Of a stretch of 18,893 nucleotides of DNA, positions 6,932 to 14,465 are shown piece by piece. Each line of letters begins with the position of its first letter. Position 1 is the stretch's first letter. The notes under the pieces are model-generated. The model searched no databases. It had not been told where the DNA came from and was given only the letters and a program-made list of their open reading frames with translations. The stretch spans positions 1 to 18,893 of the forward strand of contig CALKHQ010000065.1 in the NCBI GenBank assembly GCA_937988735.1, given 5' to 3'. This DNA comes from an uncultured Alphaproteobacteria bacterium. Its GTDB lineage: Bacteria > Pseudomonadota > Alphaproteobacteria > CALKHQ01. A program made the translations under genes and the position numbers.

Positions 6932-9160
6932 GTGCCTTCCTTTACGCGCCTGCTCTGCCTGCTCCTGCTGCTGCCGCTGCTCTGCACCGGCCCGGCGCAG
7001 GCGCAGGACGCGGCCGGGGGCGAGCCCGATCCGGCCGCCGCGGACCGGGCGCGAATCGAGGCGCTGATCGCGACGCTGGAGGACGACCAGCAGCGGCAGG
7101 AGTTCCTCGACCGCCTGCGCCTGCTGCTGGAGGTGCAGGAAACGGCGGAGGCCGCGGAGGAGCGGTTGTCGCTGGGCGACCGGATGCTGGGCCAGCTCGC
7201 GCAGCAGTTCGAGGCGGTCGGCGAGGCCATCGACGCCGTGCTGTCCACGCCGGACAGCATCGGCGACATGACGGCGTGGCTGGAGGCGGACGTCAGTACC
7301 GAGACCGGCCGGAAGCGCTGGCAGGACATCCTGCGCGCCGGCGGCATCAGCATCGGCGCGGCCATCCTCGCCTTCTTCGCGGTCGCCATTCCGCTGCGCC
7401 GGGTGCGGGCGCGGCTGGGCACGCCGGCGCGCACCGCTTTGGGGCGGACCGTCCGGCGGCTGGGCGCCTTCCTCCTCGACGTCGCGCCGGTCCTCGCCTT
7501 CGCTGCGGCGGGCTCGGCCGCGCTCGCCGCGATCGAGAAGGGGATGGTCGCACGAATGATGACGTCCGACCTGCTCAGCGTGCTCACCATCTCGCTGGCG
7601 GCCCGGACGCTGGTGCGGGTGCTGACCCGCCCGCGCGAGCCATCGCTGCGCCTGCTCCGCATCAGCGACGGCGCCGCGCGGGACATCAACCGCTGCCTCA
7701 TCACCATCATCGTCGTGATGACGGCGGCCTATGCGATCACCGAGACCCTGCCGATGATCGGGATGCCGTGGTCGGCCCGGCGGGCGGTGCTGACGCTTGC
7801 GGCTCTGGTGTCGGCGGTGATGCTGATCCGCGCCTGCATCCGCTTCCGCAAGCCGATCCGGGCCGCGATCTACCGCAGCGCGTCGCGCGGCACCATCCTC
7901 GGCGACTTCCTCACCTGGTTCGCCGGCGTCTGGCACATCGCCGGCGTGGCCCTGGTGGCGGTGCTGCTGGTGGCGTACATCGTCGGCGGCGACGGGCTGT
8001 TCCTGCTCCTCGTCGGCCGCCTGTTCTGGTCGGCGGTGGGGATCGCCCTGTGCTACCTGCTGTGGCGGTTGTTCATCGGGTGGCTCGAGCGGATGCAGCG
8101 GCGGTCGCGCAAGCCCGACGCCGATGCGGACCTGATGCACGAGTCCGGCGGCATGCTGATGCGCCTGTTCGCGCGGGTCGCGCTGGCGGCGCTGGCGGTG
8201 GCGCTGCTGATCCACATCTGGCTGTTCGACGTCATCGAGTGGCTGGGCAACGACGCCGGCCGCGACCTGGTCGAGGTGATCATCACCGTCGCCATCATCC
8301 TGGCGCTCGCCTATGCGGCGAACCGCGCGATCTTCACCGTGATCCAGCGCATCCAGAATTCCAGCCGCGCCGGCACCGCCACCCAGCGGCGCCGGCGGCT
8401 GGAGACACTGCTGCCCCTGCTGCGCAGCGCATCCGCCGTCATCATCATCGCCATCTCGCTGCTGATCGTGCTGTCCGAGATCGGGCTCGACATCGCACCG
8501 CTGCTCGCCTCCGCCGGCGTGGTCGGCATCGCCATCGGCTTCGGCGCGCAGAGCCTGGTGAAGGACGTGATCACCGGGCTGTTCTTCCTGGTCGAGGATG
8601 CGTTCGGCGTCGGCGACACGGTGACGCTCGCCGGCTATTCCGGCGTGGTCGAGGAGATGTCGATCCGCTCGATCAAGCTGCGCGACTTCTCCGGCGCGCT
8701 GCATGTGATTCCCTTCGGCACCGTCACCGCCGCCACCAACATGACCCGCGATTTCTCCTACGCCGTGTTCGAGGTGAACGTCGCGCAGGGCACCAGCATC
8801 GACGCAGTGGTCGATGCGATGCGCGAGGTCGATCAGGAGCTCCGCGCCGACCGCCGGCTGTCGTCGAACGTGCTGGAGCCGATCGAGGTCGTCGGGCTGG
8901 ACAAGGCCGGCGACAGCGGCAGCGTGATCCGGGCGCGGGTCAAGACCCGCCCGGCGCGGCAGTGGGACGTGATGCGCACCTATCACCGGCATCTCAGGCG
9001 CAAGTTCGAGGAGCACGGCATCGCCGTGCCGGAATCGCAGAAGGTGATGCAGGTGGTTCAGCCGCAGCCCGGCGACCCGACCCAGCCGCCGCAGCCGGCG
9101 GGCATTGACCCGCTGACCGGGGAAATGACCGCATCCCAGACCCCGCCGAAACCGGCGTAG
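6932..9160 (+). CDS. Large MscS-family mechanosensitive channel (YbiO-like)
   Basis: This 742-residue inner-membrane channel probably opens under membrane tension to release solutes on osmotic downshock. It starts with a signal peptide (LLCLLLLLPLLCTGPAQA, cut near 24-25), then a hydrophilic, helix-forming periplasmic segment (about 35-130). About eleven membrane helices follow, near 138-155, 180-200, 211-230, 255-272, 285-303, 325-350, 356-384, 410-438, 446-466, 497-516 and 522-543. The last is the pore-lining MscS helix (SAGVVGIAIGFGAQSLV), followed by the beta domain (GDTVTLAGYSGVVEEMSIRS, 561-580). The length and the extended N-terminus match E. coli YbiO (741 residues) better than MscS or MscK. 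The start is GTG at 6932, placed directly before the signal peptide. A weak -10-like TACTAT (6883-6888) lies upstream. Confidence 0.9.
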   Translation: MPSFTRLLCLLLLLPLLCTGPAQAQDAAGGEPDPAAADRARIEALIATLEDDQQRQEFLDRLRLLLEVQETAEAAEERLSLGDRMLGQLAQQFEAVGEAIDAVLSTPDSIGDMTAWLEADVSTETGRKRWQDILRAGGISIGAAILAFFAVAIPLRRVRARLGTPARTALGRTVRRLGAFLLDVAPVLAFAAAGSAALAAIEKGMVARMMTSDLLSVLTISLAARTLVRVLTRPREPSLRLLRISDGAARDINRCLITIIVVMTAAYAITETLPMIGMPWSARRAVLTLAALVSAVMLIRACIRFRKPIRAAIYRSASRGTILGDFLTWFAGVWHIAGVALVAVLLVAYIVGGDGLFLLLVGRLFWSAVGIALCYLLWRLFIGWLERMQRRSRKPDADADLMHESGGMLMRLFARVALAALAVALLIHIWLFDVIEWLGNDAGRDLVEVIITVAIILALAYAANRAIFTVIQRIQNSSRAGTATQRRRRLETLLPLLRSASAVIIIAISLLIVLSEIGLDIAPLLASAGVVGIAIGFGAQSLVKDVITGLFFLVEDAFGVGDTVTLAGYSGVVEEMSIRSIKLRDFSGALHVIPFGTVTAATNMTRDFSYAVFEVNVAQGTSIDAVVDAMREVDQELRADRRLSSNVLEPIEVVGLDKAGDSGSVIRARVKTRPARQWDVMRTYHRHLRRKFEEHGIAVPESQKVMQVVQPQPGDPTQPPQPAGIDPLTGEMTASQTPPKPA

Positions 9161-9164
9161 CCTC

Positions 9165-9179
9165 GCGGCGCACCGCCGC
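9165..9179 (+). terminator. Weak hairpin after the channel gene
   Basis: GCGGCG (9165-9170) and CGCCGC (9174-9179) form a 6-bp stem with a 3-base loop five bases past the stop codon, followed by a G run rather than T. It may act as a terminator, but is weak. The rest of the 238-base gap up to 9398 showed no convincing gene or element. Confidence 0.3.
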
Positions 9180-9398
9180 CGGGGGGCGTGACGGCCGTCG
9201 CACCCATCGTGCCGATGGCCCGTTGCGCGGACGCGCCGGCGCGCACACATAGGGGTGCTCCGGGACGACCGGAGCCGTGCCGCGGGGCTATGCACCCGGG
9301 GTGCGGATCACTATGCTGCGCCAACTGGCTGTGCGCGGCACGGCCGCCCTCGCCCGTGGCGGGTGGGGCGTCCGTCGCCGGCGGGTGGAGACGGGACC

Positions 9399-10508
9399 AT
9401 GGGACTCTGGGACAAGATCAGGGGCGAGTTCGTCGACGTCATCGAATGGACGGACGACAGCAACGACACCATGGTCTACCGCTTCGAGCGCTATGGCAAC
9501 GAGATCAAGTTCGGCGCGCAGCTCACCGTGCGCCAGGCGCAGGTGGCGGTGTTCGTCAACGAGGGCCAGCTCGCCGACATGTTCGGCCCGGGCATGTACA
9601 CCCTCGAGACGAAGAACCTGCCGCTGCTCTCGACGCTGCAGAGCTGGCGCCACGGCTTCTCCAGCCCGTTCAAGGCCGAGGTCTACTTCGTCAGCACCCG
9701 CCGCTTCACCGACCTGAAGTGGGGGACGAAGAATCCGATCATGCTGCGCGACCCGGAGTTCGGCCCGATCCGGCTGCGGGCGTTCGGCACCTATTCGATC
9801 CGGGTGAAGGAGCCCGACATCTTCCTGCGCGAGATCGTCGGCACCGACGGGCACTTCACCACCGGCGAGATCACCGACCAGCTCCGCAACCTGATCGTGT
9901 CCCGCTTCGCCAGCATCATCGGCGCCGCCAACATTCCGGCGCTCGACCTTGCCGGCAACTATGACCAGCTCGGGGTGTTCCTGACCGACCGGATCGCGCC
10001 GGAGTTCGCCGAATACGGCCTCGAGCTGACCAAGGTTCTGGTCGAGAACATCTCGCTGCCGCCGCAGGTGGAGGAGGCGCTGGACCGCCGCACGAGCATG
10101 GGCGTCGTCGGCGACCTCAGCAAGTACATGGCCTTCCAGACCGCGGATGCGGTGACGAAGGCGGCGGAAGCGCCCGGCGGGACCGCCGGCGCGGGCGTCG
10201 GCATGGGCATCGGCTTCGCCATGGCGAACCAGATGGGCGCGGCCATGGCTAACCAGGCAGGTCAGTCCGCGCCCGCCACGCCGCCGCCGCTGCCGACGCA
10301 GGGCAAGACCTATCATGTGGCGCTGAACGGCCAGCAGGCGGGCCCGTTCGACCAGGCGACACTGGCGGCCAAGGTGCAGGCGGGCGAGGTCACCCGCGAC
10401 ACGCTGGTGTGGACCGCCGGCATGGCGAACTGGACGAAGGCCGGCGAGGTTGCGGAGCTCGCGAGCCTGTTCGCCGCCGTGCCCCCGCCGCTGCCGCCCG
10501 TCGGCTGA
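9399..10508 (+). CDS. SPFH-domain protein with C-terminal GYF-type domain (YdjI-like)
   Basis: The 369-residue protein opens MGLWDKIRGEFVDVIEW, the typical start of the SPFH group sometimes called virion core protein-like, to which Bacillus YdjI belongs. Residues about 25-230 make the SPFH region (VFVNEGQLADMFGPGMYTL at 51-69; AFGTYSIRVKEP at 128-139). A Gly/Ala/Met-rich linker with a doubled AMANQ motif (274-286) and a Pro-rich stretch lead to a GYF_2-type domain at about 304-355 (YHVALNGQQAGPF, then DTLVWTAGMANWTKAGEV). There is no membrane helix, so attachment to the membrane would need a partner. The ATG at 9399 follows GGTGGAGACGGG, a good ribosome site, and is preferred over in-frame codons upstream. 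The zinc-ribbon gene follows after 22 bases, and the two probably form one operon. Function in this organism is inferred only. Confidence 0.85.
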   Translation: MGLWDKIRGEFVDVIEWTDDSNDTMVYRFERYGNEIKFGAQLTVRQAQVAVFVNEGQLADMFGPGMYTLETKNLPLLSTLQSWRHGFSSPFKAEVYFVSTRRFTDLKWGTKNPIMLRDPEFGPIRLRAFGTYSIRVKEPDIFLREIVGTDGHFTTGEITDQLRNLIVSRFASIIGAANIPALDLAGNYDQLGVFLTDRIAPEFAEYGLELTKVLVENISLPPQVEEALDRRTSMGVVGDLSKYMAFQTADAVTKAAEAPGGTAGAGVGMGIGFAMANQMGAAMANQAGQSAPATPPPLPTQGKTYHVALNGQQAGPFDQATLAAKVQAGEVTRDTLVWTAGMANWTKAGEVAELASLFAAVPPPLPPVG

Positions 10509-10530
10509 CCCGCTGCCGGGACCAGCCGCG

Positions 10531-11706
10531 ATGAGATCCGACGCCCTGGATTCGGGGCCGCCCCCGCTGCCGCCGCTCGACACCCCCGAGCCCGAGGACG
10601 CGTTCGACCCGGCGCTCGACGCCGAGGCGGAAGCGAACGCACGGCGCGAACGCAGCTTCCCCTGCGCCCAGTGCGGCGCGAAGCTCGTATTCCAGCCGGG
10701 CACGTCCTCCCTCACCTGCCAGTACTGCGGCCACGTCAACCCGATTCCGCAGTCGGAAGCCGAGATCCACGAGATCGACTTCCGCTCGACCGTGGCCTCG
10801 ATGGTCCGGGACGAGGACTACGAGACCACCCGGGTCGCCAAGTGCCAGAGCTGTGCTGCCGAATACACCCTCGGCGCCAATGTGGAGGCCGAGAGCTGCC
10901 CCTTCTGCGGCTCGCCGCAGGTGGTGGACGGCGGCAGCAGCCGGCATCTGAAGCCGAAGGCGCTGCTGCCGTTCGCCATCGACGCAAAGAAGGCGCGCGA
11001 GCTGTTCCAGCAGTGGCTGAAGGGGCTGTGGTTCGCACCCGGCCGGGTGAAGCAGTTCGCCCGGCTGGAAGGCGGCTTCACCGGCATGTACGTGCCCTAC
11101 TGGACCTACGATTCCGCCACCACGACCTTCTACCGCGGCCAGCGCGGCACCCGCTACACGGTGACCGTCGGCATCGGCAAGAACCGGCGGACGGAGACGC
11201 GCATCCGCTGGCGCAACGTCTCCGGCACGGTGTGGCGCGACTTTGACGACGTGCTGGTGCTGGCCTCGTCGTCGCTGCCGCACAAGCAGACCGAGCGGCT
11301 GGAGCCGTGGGATCTCGACAAGCTGGTGCCCTATGACGACGCCTACCTCGCCGGCTTCCGCGCCGAGAGCTACCAGGTGGACCTGGCCGCCGGCTTCGAA
11401 CGGGCGAAGGAAAAGATGGCGGAGGTGATCCGCGGCGACATCCGCCGCGACATTGGCGGCGATGCACAGCGCATCATCTCGATGTCGACCCAGCACAACA
11501 AGGTGACCTTCAAGCACGTGCTGCTGCCGATCTGGCTCAATGCCTATCGCGACGGCGACAGGGTCTACCGCTTCGTCATCAACGGCCGCACGGGCGAGGT
11601 GCAGGGCGAGCGCCCGTGGAGCTGGGTGAAGATCGGCCTTGCGGTGCTGGTCGCGGTCGCCGTGATCGCCCTCATCTGGTACGGGTCGGGCTTCATCGAC
11701 GGCTAG
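10531..11706 (+). CDS. Membrane-anchored protein with two zinc ribbons (YdjG-like)
   Basis: This 391-residue protein has a Pro/acidic N-terminus followed by two zinc ribbons of identical spacing: C45-C48 with C63-C66, and C105-C108 with C123-C126 (CxxC-14-CxxC each). A middle domain (about 140-360) contains the conserved-looking GMYVPYWTYDS and ends VYRFVINGRTGEV. A single membrane helix sits at the C-terminus (about 367-386, IGLAVLVAVAVIALIWY). Similar proteins are often auto-annotated as primosomal protein N' or TFIIB-type zinc finger because of the ribbons; no helicase motif is present, so those labels mislead. Pairing with an SPFH protein matches the ydjG/ydjI arrangement of the Bacillus PspA operon, where such proteins help bring PspA to the membrane. 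An in-frame start at 10450 would overlap the SPFH gene; the ATG at 10531 is preferred. Confidence 0.8.
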   Translation: MRSDALDSGPPPLPPLDTPEPEDAFDPALDAEAEANARRERSFPCAQCGAKLVFQPGTSSLTCQYCGHVNPIPQSEAEIHEIDFRSTVASMVRDEDYETTRVAKCQSCAAEYTLGANVEAESCPFCGSPQVVDGGSSRHLKPKALLPFAIDAKKARELFQQWLKGLWFAPGRVKQFARLEGGFTGMYVPYWTYDSATTTFYRGQRGTRYTVTVGIGKNRRTETRIRWRNVSGTVWRDFDDVLVLASSSLPHKQTERLEPWDLDKLVPYDDAYLAGFRAESYQVDLAAGFERAKEKMAEVIRGDIRRDIGGDAQRIISMSTQHNKVTFKHVLLPIWLNAYRDGDRVYRFVINGRTGEVQGERPWSWVKIGLAVLVAVAVIALIWYGSGFIDG

Positions 11707-11719
11707 GGCCGGACGGCCG

Positions 11720-11740
11720 CGCCTTTCGGGGGGAAGGGCG
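11720..11740 (+). terminator. Terminator-like hairpin after the zinc-ribbon gene
   Basis: CGCCTTTC (11720-11727) pairs with GAAGGGCG (11733-11740) over eight positions, one of them G-T, around a 5-base G loop. It lies 13 bases past the stop. No T tract follows. The position before an independent promoter supports the call. Confidence 0.42.
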
Positions 11741-11794
11741 GCGAGATGGCACGCATTTGGCGTTAATTTGAGGTTAGTGGTCGGACCATTACGG

Positions 11795-11800
11795 TATAGT
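11795..11800 (+). promoter_or_regulatory. Probable -10 element of the diguanylate cyclase promoter
   Basis: TATAGT (11795-11800) matches the sigma-70 -10 consensus at five of six positions. It sits in a short AT-rich stretch (11753-11805) that stands out from the GC-rich surroundings. The -35 is unclear: TTGAGG at 11768-11773 is a good hexamer but 21 bases away, while GGTTAG at 11772-11777 has the right 17-base spacing but poor sequence. A start near 11807 would leave a leader of about 35 bases before the proposed ATT start. Confidence 0.45.
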
Positions 11801-11841
11801 AACATCCGAGCCAGCATTCGGAGCAGAGACGGGGGGCTCTC

Positions 11842-13515
11842 ATTTCCAAGCACGAGCTCGCACTGGCCGCGCCCGGCGCGCACACCGACGTTGCGCGGGC
11901 AGTTCTGGCGGCGCTGCCGGACCCGGTCCTGCTCGCGGGCCGCGGCGGGAAGCTCGTTGCGCTCAATCCTCCCGGAGAAGCCGTCCTCGCCGCGCTGGCG
12001 GACCGGCAGTCCGCCGTCCGCAGGCAGATCGTTGCCACCGCCGAGCTTGCGCTGAAGGGCATGGCCGCAGGGCCGGTGACGGTGGCCCTGCAGATGGACG
12101 GCGCCGTGGTCCTGTTCGAGGTGTCGGCACGGCCCGCCGGCGGGCACGCCGCCGTCATCTGCCGTGACGTTTCTGCCGAGACCTCGGTCCGCGAGGTGCT
12201 GCTGGAGTCGCGCCAGCGCTACAAGCAGCTGGTCGAGATCGGCGCCGACTTCATCTGGGAGTGCGACGAGACCGGCGCCTTCTCCTTCGTCTCCGAGCCC
12301 GGGGCATTCGGCTTTCCCCCGGACCGCCTGATCGGCCGGCAGCCGGCACGGTTCGTCGTCCCGTCGGAGGACGGCATCGGCTGGCCCAGCCGGGTGATCG
12401 CGCCGGTGCGCGGGCTGGTCGTCTCCGTGCTTGCTGCCGACGGACGGCCGGTGCGGCTGTCGCTCGACGCCGGCCCCACCCTCGACCAGCGCCACGGCCG
12501 CCGCGGCGTGCGCGGCGTCGCGCGCGTGCTGAAGGATGCGCCGCCGTCCGGGACCGCCGCCTCCCGCGCGGATGCGATGGCCGCCGTCATCCACGCGATG
12601 CAGATGGAATGGCGGCCGGCGGACGCGCTGCACAGCTGTGCCGCCGGCGTGTGGCGCGGGCTGGCCGCCTCCGGCTGCGTCATCTACGGCGAGGGCGACG
12701 GCCGCCTGAAGCTGGCCGAGGCCGGAGAGCTGCCGCCCGAGCGGTCGCTGCAGGGCTGTCTGGACGGGCTGCGCGACGGCAACGGGCTGTTCCGGTTCGC
12801 GGATGCCGAAGGCCAGCTCCTCGGGATCGCGGTTCACTGCCAGAACCGGCCGGTGGGCGCTATCGTGGTCTGGCGGCTGCCCGGAGCGACCCCGTGGACC
12901 CAGGCCGAGGTCGACCAGTTGGTGAAGCTGGACGGGCCGTGCGGCGTCGCCGTGCGGCAGGCGCTGGAGATCCGGCGGCTGATCCGCCTGTCGCGCTCTG
13001 ACAGCCTGACCGGGCTGCTCAACCGGCGCGCCTTCCTGACCGAGCTCACGGCGGCGCTCGCGCGCTCCTGCCGCACGCGCGCGACCGGCGCCCTGATCTA
13101 CCTCGACCTCAACAACTTCAAGCAGCTCAACGACCTCCACGGCCACGAGACGGGGAACGAGGCGCTGAAGGGCATCGCGGGCATCCTGAGCTCCGCGATC
13201 CGGCCCTACGACCTCGCCGCCCGCCTGGGCGGCGACGAGTTCGCGCTGTGGCTGGAGGACATCAGCGGGCGCGACGCGGGCCGCAGCGCGCGCCGCATCG
13301 CCGACGCGATCGGCCGCTGGTCGGCCTGCCACGCGCCGCAGGGCACGCCGCTGGGAGCGTCGATCGGCCTTGCCGTCTTCGACCCGGCGCAGGCCGAATC
13401 GGCCGAGGATCTCATCGAACGGGCAGACCGGGCCATGTACCGCGCCAAACGGGCGGCGGACGGCCGGGTCGCCGTCGCCCGCGCCCGCCGCAGGACGGCC
13501 CCCCGGACGGCTTGA
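11842..13515 (+). CDS. PAS-PAS-GAF-like-GGDEF diguanylate cyclase, non-standard start
   Basis: The product should make cyclic di-GMP from two GTP. From the proposed start, PAS-like segments lie at about 17-112 (ALPDPVLLAGRGGKLVALNPPG) and 122-232 (RYKQLVEIGADFIWECDETG). A GAF-like region (about 245-375) is followed by a complete GGDEF domain: DSLTGLLNRR (387-396), LDLNNFKQLND (422-432) and GGDEF at 463-467. RPYD at 454-457 lies five residues before GGDEF, so the inhibitory site looks intact. No EAL domain and no membrane helix are seen; the protein appears cytoplasmic. The first ATG, at 12061, falls inside the first PAS. The frame stays open back to a TAA at 11800 with no ATG, GTG or TTG. ATT at 11842, five bases after GGGGGG (11831-11836), is the best candidate; CTG at 11863 is an alternative. 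The start is uncertain, the rest sure. Confidence 0.88.
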   Translation: MSKHELALAAPGAHTDVARAVLAALPDPVLLAGRGGKLVALNPPGEAVLAALADRQSAVRRQIVATAELALKGMAAGPVTVALQMDGAVVLFEVSARPAGGHAAVICRDVSAETSVREVLLESRQRYKQLVEIGADFIWECDETGAFSFVSEPGAFGFPPDRLIGRQPARFVVPSEDGIGWPSRVIAPVRGLVVSVLAADGRPVRLSLDAGPTLDQRHGRRGVRGVARVLKDAPPSGTAASRADAMAAVIHAMQMEWRPADALHSCAAGVWRGLAASGCVIYGEGDGRLKLAEAGELPPERSLQGCLDGLRDGNGLFRFADAEGQLLGIAVHCQNRPVGAIVVWRLPGATPWTQAEVDQLVKLDGPCGVAVRQALEIRRLIRLSRSDSLTGLLNRRAFLTELTAALARSCRTRATGALIYLDLNNFKQLNDLHGHETGNEALKGIAGILSSAIRPYDLAARLGGDEFALWLEDISGRDAGRSARRIADAIGRWSACHAPQGTPLGASIGLAVFDPAQAESAEDLIERADRAMYRAKRAADGRVAVARARRRTAPRTA

Positions 13516-13573
13516 TTCATGAGCCGGCTGCCCCCATCTGTGATGACGACCGGAGCAGCCGACGCGCTGGTGT

Positions 13574-13588
13574 TCCGGTCGGACCGGA
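13574..13588. promoter_or_regulatory. Palindrome upstream of hsp20, possible operator
   Basis: TCCGGTC (13574-13580) and GACCGGA (13582-13588) are perfect inverted repeats around a single G. A third copy of GACCGGA lies at 13548-13554. They fall in the 125-base gap between the cyclase stop and the Hsp20 start. It is not a CIRCE element and I saw no clear sigma-32 promoter. An operator role is inference; GC-rich composition raises the odds of chance. Confidence 0.35.
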
Positions 13589-13640
13589 TGCCGCCACGGG
13601 CGGGTCCACAATCGGTTACGCTTCATGGTGGGAGGTGCCG

Positions 13641-14081
13641 GTGTCGCGCGTTTCCTTGTTCAACAGCCCGTTGCTGCTGGGCTTCGAGCAGATCGAGAGG
13701 TCGCTCGACCGCATCTCCAAGTCGGCCTCGGACGGCTATCCGCCGTACAACATCGAGCGCATTGCCAGTGACCGGCTGCGGATCACGCTGGCGGTCGCCG
13801 GTTTCACGGCCGGAGACCTGTCGGTGCGGATCGAGGGCAACAGCCTGGTCGTCACCGGTGCCCAAAGCGAAGACAACTCCGAGCGGCAGTTTCTTCATCG
13901 CGGGATCGCCTCGCGCCAGTTCAAGCGGAGCTTCCTGCTCGCGGACGGCGTCGAGGTCACCGACGCAACGATGCAGCACGGGCTGCTGCACATCGATCTC
14001 AGGGAGCCGACGGCCACCGAGTCGGTCCGTTCGGTCCCGATCCGGGATCTGGAACGCCCGTCACCGTCGCGCAATGACTGA
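13641..14081 (+). CDS. Small heat shock protein, Hsp20/IbpA family
   Basis: This ATP-independent chaperone binds unfolding proteins and holds them for refolding by DnaK/ClpB. The 146-residue protein begins MSRVSLFNSPLLLGFEQIER, a typical N-terminus of alphaproteobacterial Hsp20, then YPPYNIE leads into the alpha-crystallin domain (about 40-130): DRLRITLAVAGF, LSVRIEGNSLVVTGAQ, FLHRGIASRQFKRSFLLADGVEV and MQHGLLHIDL. The start is GTG at 13641, five bases after GGAGG (13631-13635); a second in-frame GTG at 13635 overlaps that ribosome site and is less likely. The tail after the domain is Ser/Pro/Arg-rich and lacks a clear IxI motif, though SVPI near the end may serve. A DUF1150 gene follows, the usual partner. 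Confidence 0.93.
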   Translation: MSRVSLFNSPLLLGFEQIERSLDRISKSASDGYPPYNIERIASDRLRITLAVAGFTAGDLSVRIEGNSLVVTGAQSEDNSERQFLHRGIASRQFKRSFLLADGVEVTDATMQHGLLHIDLREPTATESVRSVPIRDLERPSPSRND

Positions 14082-14177
14082 GCGCTGCCACACCGCACCC
14101 AAGGCAGACAGCGCCGCGTCAGCGCACATTTCCGGCGCAATCATGCCGCAATTGCATGCTGCGCTGCCCGAACACCA

Positions 14178-14193
14178 GGTTCAAGGAGGAACC
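14178..14193 (+). promoter_or_regulatory. Ribosome binding site in a hairpin loop, DUF1150 gene
   Basis: GGTTC (14178-14182) and GAACC (14189-14193) can pair, placing AAGGAG (14183-14188) in a 6-base loop three bases before the ATG at 14196. The ribosome site is strong in sequence. The five-pair stem could modulate its use, for example with temperature, but this is inference. Confidence 0.45.
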
Positions 14194-14195
14194 GG

Positions 14196-14414
14196 ATGCA
14201 CGTAGATCAGCCCCTGCGCCTGATGAGCCAGGCGGATTTTCTGCGGCTGGGCGCAGACGACGTGGCCTACATCAAGCCCGTCGAAACCCGTGATGGCGGT
14301 CGCGCCTATGCGATCCACGCCGCGGACGGCTCGGCTCTCGCCATCGCGGCGAGCTATGCCCTCGCCGAGGCGACCATCAAGCAGAACAACCTGGAGCCGC
14401 TCGCGGCGCACTGA
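14196..14414 (+). CDS. DUF1150 family protein
   Basis: The 72-residue protein matches the DUF1150 pattern: ADFLRLGADDVAYIKPV at about 13-29, then YAIHAADGSALAIAASYALAEATI (about 38-61). It is small, soluble, with no signal or membrane helix. The family is restricted mainly to alphaproteobacteria and is commonly encoded just after Hsp20, as here; its function is unknown, and a link to proteostasis is guilt by association. The ATG at 14196 is fixed by AAGGAGGA immediately upstream. The 114 bases between the hsp20 stop and this gene hold no other gene; they contain a perfect GCAATTGC palindrome (14148-14155) that could not be assigned a role. Confidence 0.85.
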   Translation: MHVDQPLRLMSQADFLRLGADDVAYIKPVETRDGGRAYAIHAADGSALAIAASYALAEATIKQNNLEPLAAH

Positions 14415-14424
14415 GCCGATGCGT

Positions 14425-14448
14425 GCAGCCGGCGCCGCACCCGGCTGC
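14425..14448. terminator. Bidirectional terminator hairpin between convergent genes
   Basis: GCAGCCGG (14425-14432) and CCGGCTGC (14441-14448) form a perfect 8-bp stem with an 8-base loop. It lies in the 51-base gap where the DUF1150 gene and ptsN converge, 11 and 18 bases from their stops. No T tract is present on either side. Confidence 0.55.
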
Positions 14449-14465
14449 CGCCGCGGGCGCCGCGC

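Noticed and set aside
6098..9295. A 1065-codon minus-strand open frame opposite ybaB, recR and the channel gene
   Set aside because: The opposite strand holds three recognisable genes. The frame translates to low-complexity sequence and is an effect of high GC at third codon positions.
10531..11706. Primosomal protein N' or other helicase identity for the zinc-ribbon protein
   Set aside because: No Walker A or helicase motif is present. The cysteines form two simple ribbons and the C-terminus is a membrane helix, so the resemblance is limited to the zinc fingers.
10390..13626. A 1078-codon minus-strand open frame opposite the zinc-ribbon and cyclase genes
   Set aside because: It spans several genes with clear domains on the plus strand and shows no domain of its own; a composition artefact.
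13516..13640. ROSE-type RNA thermometer upstream of hsp20
   Set aside because: These thermometers are common before hsp20 genes in rhizobia, but no anti-Shine-Dalgarno hairpin pairing with GGAGG at 13631 could be drawn nearby.
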